The notes beneath the pieces were generated by a model. The model was given only the letters and a program-made list of their open reading frames with translations, did not search any database and was not told the DNA's origin. From contig JAHBAQ020000027.1 in NCBI GenBank assembly GCA_018500045.2, forward strand, positions 1 to 10,608: DNA of 10,608 nt, in the 5' to 3' direction. Positions 5,586 through 10,608 of this stretch are shown here, in pieces. Each line of letters begins with the position of its first letter. Within the stretch, counting starts at the first letter, position 1. The translations under genes were made by a program, and so were the position numbers. Source of the stretch: Candidatus Shapirobacteria bacterium (GTDB lineage Bacteria > Patescibacteriota > Microgenomatia > UBA12405).

Positions 5586-7307
5586 ATGAAATCTACCGCC
5601 AAAAATTTATTAATTGCTTTTCTGATCACTTTCTTTCCCCTCATTCTTTTATTTGCTCCTCTAATTATCAACTACAACAAAACTGCCAGCAATACTAAAA
5701 TTTTAGGCAAAGATTATTCTCACTTATCCCGTCAAGAAATTATTAATAAACTCAATCAGGATTTTGTTTTACCCGATAATTTAAAAATTAGTTATCAAGA
5801 CAAAAACTTTACCATTTCCATCGCCTCTGTTTCTGCTTCTATCAACACCGACAAAGTCGCCGCTACGATTCTTTATCGTCGTCTCGATGAGGGGGTTGTC
5901 AACTATGTCAAATATTTTTTTAATCCCAAAGAATTTTCTTTATCTATAAATTACGACTCACCTTCTTTAACCAAAATCATCGAAGATATTGCCTCACAAG
6001 TCGACAAACCATTCATTCCAACAGAATTGATTCTCAAAGATAAAAAAATTTCCACCAATTCTGGTTCAGTCGGTCTTAGCGTCGACCAATCCAAACTCCA
6101 AGAACAAATCCTTAATAACTTAAGTTTTGCCAATTTTTCCGAAGATATTTCTATCACCGTTAATTCTATTGGTTCCATTCCTGACGAAAACCAGGTTAAT
6201 CAAACTATTTCTCGAGCCCAAAAATTAATTGGTAAATCTATTATTTTAATTACTCCTTCAGATCGAGTTACTATTAATGATCAAACTCTCATTTCTTGGA
6301 TCGATTTCAACAATGGTTTTCAGCAGGACAAAATTTCTTCATATTCCCAAAACACCGCCCAAAGTTTTAAACACGACCCTATTGATGCTGTTTTTAAATT
6401 TGAAAATAATAAAGTTCTTGAGTTTCAAACCGCCAAAAATGGTATTGCTGTTGATCCAGATCAACTCACCCAAGATATTATTTCTGCTTTTACTAATCTT
6501 GAAAATTCCGATAAAACTAATTTCGAATTTACTCTTTCTTATCAATCAATTGAACCAAAAATAAAAAATTCTGATGCTAATGATTTAGGTATCAAAGAGC
6601 TCATTGGTAGTGGTACTTCCACTTTCAAACATTCCAGCCCCACCAGAAACATTAATATTACCAAAGGTTCCTCTATTGTTAATCGTCTTTTAGTTGGCCC
6701 AGGCGACACTTTTTCTTTTGTCAAATCCCTTGGTGAAGTTACTCTCGAAGCCGGTTATGCCAAAGCCTACATTATTCGTCAAGGTAAAACTGAACTCGAT
6801 GTTGGTGGAGGAATTTGCCAAGTTTCTACTACCTTATTTAGGGCTATGTTAAATGCCGGCCTTAATATTACCGAACGTAAAAATCATGCCTACCGTGTTA
6901 GTTATTACGAAGAAGATAGTAAACCCGGCTATGATGCCACCGTTTTTATTCCCAGTCCCGATTTGAAATTCATCAATGATACTGGTCACTATGTTCTTAT
7001 TCAGAGTGTTTTAGATATGGAAAATCGTCGTTTAACTTACGAAATCTATGGCACCTCCGATGGTCGCAAGTCAGAAATTTCCAATTACCGTCAATGGGAT
7101 TCTACCCCTGCTCCGCCCGATATTTGGATTGACGATCCAACTCTTCCGGCTGGTAAAACAGTTCAAGACGAACACGCTATTCCTGGTCTAAAGACCGCTT
7201 TCGATTGGACCGTCAAAGACAAAGACGGCCATATTATTCATCAAAAAACTTTTCAATCAAATTTCGTCCCTTGGGCAGCTGTCTATCGCCGCGGTCCCCA
7301 AAACTAA
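5586..7307 (+). CDS. VanW family protein with N-terminal anchor and putative wall-binding domains
   Basis: A 573-aa surface protein. It has one N-terminal membrane segment (about 8-29). A long region (about 35-330) follows, with repeated fold units such as SVGLSVDQSKLQEQIL and KNGIAVDPDQLTQDII that resemble the putative peptidoglycan-binding (PG_binding_4) domains usual in this family. The VanW domain is at about 333-475: GTSTFKHSSPTRNINI, VGPGDTFSF, GGGICQVSTTLFRAMLNAGL (C411) and ERKNHAYRVSYY. The C-terminal ~70 residues (PAGKTVQDEHAIPGL to the end) resemble a short G5-like tail. VanW was first seen in vancomycin-resistance clusters, but its biochemical role is unknown, and nothing here indicates resistance. 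It follows RNase H by 1 nt, and its TAA overlaps the tsaD TAG on the other strand. Confidence 0.88.
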   Translation: MKSTAKNLLIAFLITFFPLILLFAPLIINYNKTASNTKILGKDYSHLSRQEIINKLNQDFVLPDNLKISYQDKNFTISIASVSASINTDKVAATILYRRLDEGVVNYVKYFFNPKEFSLSINYDSPSLTKIIEDIASQVDKPFIPTELILKDKKISTNSGSVGLSVDQSKLQEQILNNLSFANFSEDISITVNSIGSIPDENQVNQTISRAQKLIGKSIILITPSDRVTINDQTLISWIDFNNGFQQDKISSYSQNTAQSFKHDPIDAVFKFENNKVLEFQTAKNGIAVDPDQLTQDIISAFTNLENSDKTNFEFTLSYQSIEPKIKNSDANDLGIKELIGSGTSTFKHSSPTRNINITKGSSIVNRLLVGPGDTFSFVKSLGEVTLEAGYAKAYIIRQGKTELDVGGGICQVSTTLFRAMLNAGLNITERKNHAYRVSYYEEDSKPGYDATVFIPSPDLKFINDTGHYVLIQSVLDMENRRLTYEIYGTSDGRKSEISNYRQWDSTPAPPDIWIDDPTLPAGKTVQDEHAIPGLKTAFDWTVKDKDGHIIHQKTFQSNFVPWAAVYRRGPQN

Positions 7308-8431
7308 TTAAATTGCAATCTCGGATCTCTGTCCAACTTATCTATTTCTTCTACATATTCTCCCATCTTTGCCTTTTCACAAGCAACTCTTCCGATCATA
7401 GCCGCATTATCCGTATTTAAATTTTTATGACTTGGCATAAAAATTGGTAAACCAACTTCTTTTGCTAATTTTCTTAACCGTTTTCTTAATTCCAAATTTG
7501 CCAACACTCCACCACTGGCCAACAACATTTTTGGCCGATATTTTTCAATCGCCAATTTATATTTTCTCAACAAAGTTTCAAACACCGCATTCTGAAAAGT
7601 TGCCGCCAAATCATTCAAATTTTGATAAACTTTTTCTTTTGGCCAATCTTTAACCTTATAGTAAAAACTGGTTTTTAATCCGGAAAAACTATAATCCAAT
7701 ATTTTTTTATCCGCCAGCGGGTGGGGGAGTTCCAAAAAATTGGTTTTTCCTTCTCTAGCCAGTCTTTCTATAATCGGTCCACCTGGGTACCCCAACCCCA
7801 ACATTTTCGCCGCTTTATCCAACGCCTCTCCTGCCGCATCATCCAGAGTCTCTCCAACAACAGTGTAATCAATTTTATTAAAGCCCTGCCCTGTCAAAGG
7901 AAGGGTTTGGGAAGGGTTTGTCATCAGGATAATCTTTGTATGCCCTCCAGATACCGTCAATGCTAAAGCCGGCAATTCCAATTCTCTCTCTGGTTTTCCC
8001 TTTTTATTTTTCAAAAAATTTGCCCAAATATGTCCCTCAATATGATTCACGGCCACTATTTTTTTATTATATTTTTTGGCCAGTTCTTTGGCCTTATTTA
8101 CTCCAATTCCCAAAGCAATTGCTAACCCTGGTCCTAACGTTACTCCAATTACATCAATTTCTTTCATCCCTTCTGAAATTATTTGTTCTATTTTTTCTTC
8201 TTTTAATTTTTTCTGATATCTAAAATTTGAGATTTGAGATCTTAAAATAGCTTCCGCTATAACAGCATTGATTCGCGATTCGTGTGCTCTCTTTGCGATA
8301 TCTGGCACTACACCACCCCATTTAGCATGCAAATCTGTTTGTGACGAAATCACATTCGACAATACTGAGTCGTTTTCCAAAACGGCCGCACAGGTGTCAT
8401 CACAACTAGTCTCTATTGCCAATATTTTCAT
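7304..8431 (-). CDS. tsaD: tRNA threonylcarbamoyladenosine synthase catalytic subunit TsaD
   Basis: A 375-aa Kae1/TsaD family enzyme that moves the threonylcarbamoyl group from its AMP adduct to A37 of ANN-decoding tRNAs, working with TsaB and TsaE. Motifs in order: ILAIETSCDDT (3-13), HAKWGGVVPDIAKRAH (35-50), GVTLGPGL (96-103), metal site HIEGH (H130, H134), VSGGHT (160-165), GETLDDAAGEALDKAAKMLGLGYPGGP (193-219), LLASGGVLAN (303-312) and D341 in TDNAAMIG. Two insertions interrupt the family pattern and look repeat-derived. One is at about 64-73 (RSQISNFRYQ). The other is at 172-184 (NPSQTLPLTGQGF), between VSGGHTKIILM and the YTVVGET block, exactly where a 39-bp dispersed repeat lies. The frame is intact, so the enzyme is probably functional. 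No Shine-Dalgarno sequence precedes it. Confidence 0.93.
   Translation of the reverse strand: MKILAIETSCDDTCAAVLENDSVLSNVISSQTDLHAKWGGVVPDIAKRAHESRINAVIAEAILRSQISNFRYQKKLKEEKIEQIISEGMKEIDVIGVTLGPGLAIALGIGVNKAKELAKKYNKKIVAVNHIEGHIWANFLKNKKGKPERELELPALALTVSGGHTKIILMTNPSQTLPLTGQGFNKIDYTVVGETLDDAAGEALDKAAKMLGLGYPGGPIIERLAREGKTNFLELPHPLADKKILDYSFSGLKTSFYYKVKDWPKEKVYQNLNDLAATFQNAVFETLLRKYKLAIEKYRPKMLLASGGVLANLELRKRLRKLAKEVGLPIFMPSHKNLNTDNAAMIGRVACEKAKMGEYVEEIDKLDRDPRLQFN
7881..7919 (-). repeat. 39-bp dispersed repeat, copy inside tsaD
   Basis: The same 39 bp occurs inside tsaE at 10547-10585 with 37 of 39 bases identical, in the same orientation and reading frame. It encodes NPSQTLPLTGQGF here. 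The element contains AAGCCCTGCC, TCAAAGG and GGGTTTGGGAAGGG blocks and is more G-rich on this strand than its surroundings. Confidence 0.85.
8213..8242 (-). repeat. Repeat-like in-frame insertion in tsaD
   Basis: The stretch coding RSQISNFRYQ consists of imperfect tandem units (AAATCTCAAATTTTAGATATC-like on the coding strand, split by a doubled CTCAAAT). It resembles the ATCTAAAATCTA repeat at 5123-5150. It falls where TsaD proteins usually have a short loop between the VIAEAIL helix and the next strand. Confidence 0.4.
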
Positions 8432-8437
8432 TTGTTT

Positions 8438-8465
8438 GTATTATTAACTATATAAAATATGTCAA
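8438..8465 (-). promoter_or_regulatory. Candidate promoter of tsaD
   Basis: On the minus strand, a perfect TTGACA (8465-8460) is followed after 16 nt by TAATAC (8443-8438), which ends 6 nt before the tsaD ATG. Part of it lies inside the 5' end of the divergent gene. The -10 match is weak, but the -35 is exact. Confidence 0.4.
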
Positions 8466-9166
8466 CTAAAAATAGTACTTATATAATCTTAGGTTTAATC
8501 CTGCTGATTTTAGCAGGAATTGGCGGTTATTTCCTCTTCCAAGTTTATCTGACTAACCAACAAGTTTCCTACACCTCCACCACTACTCCAAAAATAGAAC
8601 TACTTCCTACTGACTCTCCCACCGAAGAAATAGTAGAAGTCACTCCATCAGTTATTACTCCTACCGCCTCTGTCTCCGGCAAAATTACCCCCACTGCTGT
8701 CAAAACCACCATTGCCCCCACCAAAATCCCCACCGCCACTGCCACTTCTGCCGCTTCATCATCCACCAGTCAAACTTTTATTTCCGATACCGACAGTTTT
8801 TCTATCGTCTATTCTCTCAAAAGAAAACTTTATCAAGATTTCGAATCAACCCTCTACGACACTAATGGTAATGTTTCTCAAGATAAGACCGTCAAAGGTA
8901 ATCGCTATACTTTTTACAATGCCCCCACCAATTTTGCTGTTCATGTCAGCCCTGGCACTGTTTGGTCTTGGAAAAATCCCGATCGTCAATTCAGTCAAAG
9001 CAGTCTAATTTCCGGACAACCATCATACCGATACGATATCGCCGCTCAAACTATTATAGATCTTCAATACAATAATAAAAACTACACTATTCAGTGTATT
9101 CACAATGGCAATTCCACCCTCAAAACCGAGTGCGAAGCCTTCATCTCTTCCTTCAAGCTACTTTAA
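8459..9166 (+). CDS. Predicted membrane-anchored surface protein
   Basis: A 235-aa protein I cannot assign to a named family. An N-terminal membrane helix (about 8-27, YIILGLILLILAGIGGYFLF) is followed by a long Thr/Pro/Ser/Ala-rich, low-complexity linker (about 38-105) and a compact C-terminal domain (about 107-235). The domain opens with FISDTDSFSIVYS and ends with ECEAFISSFKLL. It has two cysteines (C213, C225) that could form a disulfide outside the cell. The layout is that of a tethered exported protein with the domain held away from the membrane. It is divergent from tsaD and ends 1 nt before the convergent 83-aa gene. A degraded second copy of its tail lies about 0.3 kb downstream. Confidence 0.7.
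   Translation: MSTKNSTYIILGLILLILAGIGGYFLFQVYLTNQQVSYTSTTTPKIELLPTDSPTEEIVEVTPSVITPTASVSGKITPTAVKTTIAPTKIPTATATSAASSSTSQTFISDTDSFSIVYSLKRKLYQDFESTLYDTNGNVSQDKTVKGNRYTFYNAPTNFAVHVSPGTVWSWKNPDRQFSQSSLISGQPSYRYDIAAQTIIDLQYNNKNYTIQCIHNGNSTLKTECEAFISSFKLL
9138..9159 (+). repeat. 22-bp direct repeat, copy 1 (tail of the 8459 gene)
   Basis: The 22 bases starting CCTTCATCTCTTCC recur exactly at 9465-9486, same orientation. Here they encode FISSFK near the C-terminus of the surface protein. The copies are 327 nt apart and bracket the 83-aa gene. Confidence 0.85.
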
Positions 9167-9167
9167 A

Positions 9168-9419
9168 TTAATCTAGACCTTCCCACGGAAATATTATTAG
9201 CTTTCCAATAGTTACTCTTTTATCAATCTCTATTAATCCTGCTAGAAGCGACTCAACTGAACCCTTTGGTGGTTCTAAAGACTTCATTGTAACAACACCA
9301 GCTTCAAGCATTTTTCTTTCTTCCACCCATTCGTCAAACAGTCTTTGAGCTTCTACTCCTCTCTTTTGCGGAGCTAGTATTTTGTCTGGATTTAAATTTG
9401 GATTTTCTGGATTACTCAT
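9168..9419 (-). CDS. Small hypothetical protein (83 aa)
   Basis: Unrecognised. An 83-residue soluble, charged protein starting MSNPENPNLNPDKI, with a likely helical segment VEAQRLFDEWVEERKMLEAG (about 22-41) and a C-terminal TIGKLIIFPWEGLD. No membrane segment, signal or cysteine. It lies between the tail of the 8459 gene and a degraded copy of that tail, so it may sit on an inserted or duplicated segment. An extended -10-like TGGTAAAAT on the minus strand (9447-9439) lies about 20 nt before its ATG. Coding status rests on an open frame of plausible composition and tight fit between neighbours. Confidence 0.5.
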   Translation of the reverse strand: MSNPENPNLNPDKILAPQKRGVEAQRLFDEWVEERKMLEAGVVTMKSLEPPKGSVESLLAGLIEIDKRVTIGKLIIFPWEGLD

Positions 9420-9434
9420 ATGTTTTTAAATTTA

Positions 9435-9493
9435 GGCAATTTTACCACATTTTTAAAAGGCTCCCCTTCATCTCTTCCTTCAAGCTTTTTTAA
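9435..9493 (+). pseudogene. Degraded copy of the 3' end of the 8459 surface-protein gene
   Basis: This stretch ends with the exact 22-bp repeat (9465-9486) and reads LPFISSFKLF then TAA (9491-9493), against EAFISSFKLL then TAA in the intact gene. About 30 nt upstream, GGCAATTTTACC (9435-9446) matches GGCAATTCCACC (9107-9118) at almost the same offset. One base is missing in between, so the frame shifts. No complete gene precedes it. It appears to be a remnant left by duplication of this region. Confidence 0.5.
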
Positions 9494-9498
9494 TTTGT

Positions 9499-9504
9499 TA
9501 TACT
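9499..9504 (+). promoter_or_regulatory. Candidate -10 box for the 74-aa gene
   Basis: TATACT ends 8 nt before the ATG at 9513, giving a predicted leader of about one or two nucleotides. No clear -35 is visible. Confidence 0.35.
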
Positions 9505-9512
9505 CCCAGTAT

Positions 9513-9737
9513 ATGACACAACGTTTTACTGAAACATTATCTCGTGCTAAAGCTATTGGTTTTTTTTCAAGTGTCCCAAGTTACCCTTCAGATTTAAATA
9601 ATCAAGAAAACGCTCCCTTTGTTACCAATGCTATTGGTGGTTACAACCATATTGGTAAAGCAGCTAAAGCAATGTTTGACAAAGAACAAAAATTACCAGA
9701 CCAACAAAAAGTTCCTTCAGATATTATCCCGAGATAA
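9513..9737 (+). CDS. Small hypothetical protein (74 aa), relative of the 104-aa protein
   Basis: Unrecognised soluble protein starting MTQRFTETLSRAKAIGFFSS. I chose ATG 9513 because the open frame upstream (back to 9420) runs through the degraded tail of another gene, and a TATACT box lies just before 9513. The C-terminal half, YNHIGKAAKAMFDKEQK...KVPSDIIPR, aligns with FNRVSKIADARLNMLRE...KPQEAIIP of the 104-aa protein encoded 94 nt downstream, and both share an earlier FFS. The two look like paralogs. Each is followed on the opposite strand by a tsaE tail, degraded here and intact at the second copy, which supports a duplicated unit. No membrane segment or cysteine. Function unknown. Confidence 0.55.
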   Translation: MTQRFTETLSRAKAIGFFSSVPSYPSDLNNQENAPFVTNAIGGYNHIGKAAKAMFDKEQKLPDQQKVPSDIIPR

Positions 9738-9744
9738 AAACCAA

Positions 9745-9791
9745 ATAACTAATACTTCTCGTTTCCTAGCCTACATATTCGAATTTAACAA
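9745..9791 (-). pseudogene. Remnant of the 3' end of tsaE
   Basis: Read on the minus strand this stretch gives VKFEYVG, a TAG stop, then ETRSISY. The intact tsaE end is VNFEYVDQETREIKY. At the nucleotide level, 9757-9788 and 10195-10226 match at 26 of 32 positions without gaps, including runs of 11 and 10 identical bases. Only the tail is present, with an in-frame stop and no ATPase motifs, so it cannot encode TsaE. It lies between the two related small genes. Confidence 0.55.
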
Positions 9792-9831
9792 TAAATTTGT
9801 TATTATTAGCTAATTTAGATTACTAATAAAT

Positions 9832-10146
9832 ATGTCAAAAGAGATACAACATTTCAATACTCGCCCAGCACCAGAAAATCTTATTAACAATGAAACTAAT
9901 CAACTTCGATTTTTCTCTTATCGAATGACTGAACCATTTTCTCGATCAGAACCAATAGTTTTTGCTAGTCCAGGGTATACAACCGGAATTTTAAATCACT
10001 CCGATGACGCAAACTATCTACGATATGATAATTTTAATAGAGTAAGCAAAATAGCCGATGCTAGGCTTAATATGTTACGAGAGCTCTATGATAATAAAGA
10101 CAAACCTCAGGAAGCCATAATTCCGACCAGTCAGCCAAAGAAATAA
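9832..10146 (+). CDS. Small hypothetical protein (104 aa), relative of the 74-aa protein
   Basis: Unrecognised soluble protein starting MSKEIQHFNTRPAPENLINN, rich in Asn, Arg and Asp, without membrane segment or cysteine. Its middle (PIVFASPGYTTGILNHSDDANYLRY in part) has no match in the 74-aa protein, but the C-terminal FNRVSKIADARLNMLRELYD plus KPQEAIIP corresponds to the end of that protein. Residues about 68-87 probably form an amphipathic helix. It is convergent with tsaE, 33 nt from it. The A/T-rich sequence ahead of the ATG has no Shine-Dalgarno motif. The better-preserved neighbour (intact tsaE) suggests that this copy sits in the ancestral position. Confidence 0.6.
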   Translation: MSKEIQHFNTRPAPENLINNETNQLRFFSYRMTEPFSRSEPIVFASPGYTTGILNHSDDANYLRYDNFNRVSKIADARLNMLRELYDNKDKPQEAIIPTSQPKK

Positions 10147-10179
10147 TCAAAAGTAAAAAATTCCAGTCAAAAAACAAAG

Positions 10180-10589
10180 TTAATATTTTATCTCTCTCGT
10201 TTCCTGATCTACATATTCAAAATTCACCGACACGACATTAGTTTTTTCTTTTAATTTTTTCAAATAATTTTCCCCCATTTGTTCCGGCCATTCAATACAA
10301 CTAACGCTATTTTCTTCAAATAAATCCAAAAACTTTATTTCCTCCAAATCTTTTTCCGACGTAATTTTATACAAATCCATATGCAAAAATTTTTCAATTT
10401 TACTTTCCACTATTTTATATTCGTTATATATTATATAAGTCGGACTCACAATCTTTTCCTTTACTCCCAACAAATGCCCCACTTTTCTACTAAAAACAGT
10501 TTTTCCACAACCCAAATCTCCTGATAATAAAAATACCAACGGTTTTAAGCCCTGCCTTGTCAAAGGGAGGGTTTGGGAAGGGTTTTGCC
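10180..10589 (-). CDS. tsaE: tRNA threonylcarbamoyladenosine biosynthesis ATPase TsaE (5' partial)
   Basis: A P-loop ATPase that drives the TsaD-TsaB complex in t6A37 synthesis. Visible motifs are Walker A GDLGCGKT (codons at about 10521-10498), SPTYIIYNEYK, HMDLYKI and the C-terminal-half EWPEQMGENY, all typical of TsaE. A TTG at 10563 could serve as a start, but the frame stays open to the right edge and codes QNPSQTLPLTRQGLKPLVFLLSGDLG. The family N-terminal helix is missing, so the real start lies beyond the window. The 39-bp repeat sits between the lost N-terminal part and the first strand (VFLLSGDLG). The same repeat interrupts tsaD. A degraded copy of the 3' end lies 0.4 kb to the left. 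Confidence 0.9.
10547..10585 (-). repeat. 39-bp dispersed repeat, copy inside tsaE
   Basis: Identical to the tsaD copy (7881-7919) at 37 of 39 bases, differing at C/T and A/G positions near 10557 and 10567. It is read in the same frame and orientation and encodes NPSQTLPLTRQGL. It ends 4 nt before the adapter, so its flank on that side cannot be examined. Confidence 0.85.
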
Positions 10590-10608
10590 CTGTCTCTTAT
10601 ACACATCT
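10590..10608 (-). other. Tn5 mosaic-end (library adapter) sequence, right end
   Basis: The last 19 bases, CTGTCTCTTATACACATCT, are the exact reverse complement of the first 19. They are the transposase mosaic end of a sequencing library and not part of the genome. They cut off the 5' part of tsaE. Confidence 0.95.

Noticed and set aside
6277..6564. A second plus-strand frame and a minus-strand frame inside the VanW gene
   Set aside because: Low-complexity Leu/Ile/Lys translations opposite or offset to a clear coding frame indicate shadow frames.
5586..7307. Vancomycin-resistance determinant
   Set aside because: VanW homology alone does not confer resistance, and no vanH/A/X or vanR/S genes are present.
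7444..8223. Plus-strand open frames opposite tsaD
   Set aside because: They are hydrophobic shadow frames of a well-supported minus-strand enzyme and show no family features.
8499..8518. Inverted repeat TCCTGCT/AGCAGGA at the start of the surface-protein gene
   Set aside because: It lies in codons of the membrane helix, is only 7 bp, and has no second copy or T-tract, so it is probably chance.
9420..9512. N-terminal extension of the 74-aa protein from ATG 9420
   Set aside because: This stretch is the degraded tail of another gene read in a shifted frame, and a TATACT box lies just before ATG 9513.
10561..10563. TTG as a true start of TsaE
   Set aside because: The codon lies within the inserted repeat, the frame continues open to the adapter, and the family N-terminal helix would be missing.
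1..10608. Terminal inverted repeats suggesting a composite transposon or linear element
   Set aside because: The 19-mers are the synthetic Tn5 mosaic end, and there is no transposase or replication gene in the window.

Overview
The window looks like a fragment of a bacterial chromosome from a small-genome, AT-rich lineage, most likely Patescibacteria/CPR and plausibly a Microgenomates-like group. This is an inference from protein content and style: archaeal-type triosephosphate isomerase, VanW-family surface protein, a membrane-tethered sugar-binding protein without a permease, single-pass Thr/Pro/Ser-rich surface proteins, very tight gene packing, and no recognisable Shine-Dalgarno sequences. 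No marker such as 16S rRNA is present. Both window ends are the 19-base Tn5 mosaic end used in transposase library preparation, in inverted orientation, so real genomic sequence runs only from about 20 to 10589.

Left part (20-803): the 3' end of an unrecognised gene with a good intrinsic terminator, then a ~420-nt structured RNA best read as tmRNA (ssrA), then two short palindromic repeats just ahead of comF. Next (804-4302): comF (+) converges on and overlaps a minus-strand set made of a membrane-anchored family-1 solute-binding protein, archaeal-type tpiA (1 nt apart) and an SPFH/band-7 protein, which has its own TATAAT box. Then (4369-7307): a plus-strand run of a ZIP metal transporter, RNase H and a VanW-family wall-associated protein. 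Next (7304-8431): tsaD on the minus strand, its stop overlapping the VanW stop, and divergent from a surface-protein gene (8459-9166).

Right part (9168-10589): a small-protein region built by duplication. It holds an 83-aa minus-strand gene, a degraded copy of the tail of the 8459 gene, two related small plus-strand genes (74 and 104 aa), a degraded copy of the tsaE tail between them, and the intact but truncated tsaE.

The two recognisable tRNA-modification genes, tsaD and tsaE (t6A37 synthesis), carry the same 39-bp dispersed repeat inserted in frame and in the same orientation, adding the near-identical peptide NPSQTLPLT(G/R)QG to both. tsaD also holds a second repeat-like insertion. These in-frame repeats, the duplicated tsaE-tail/small-gene module and the unusual tmRNA candidate are the most notable things here. 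I see no CRISPR array, transposase, phage module or defence system.
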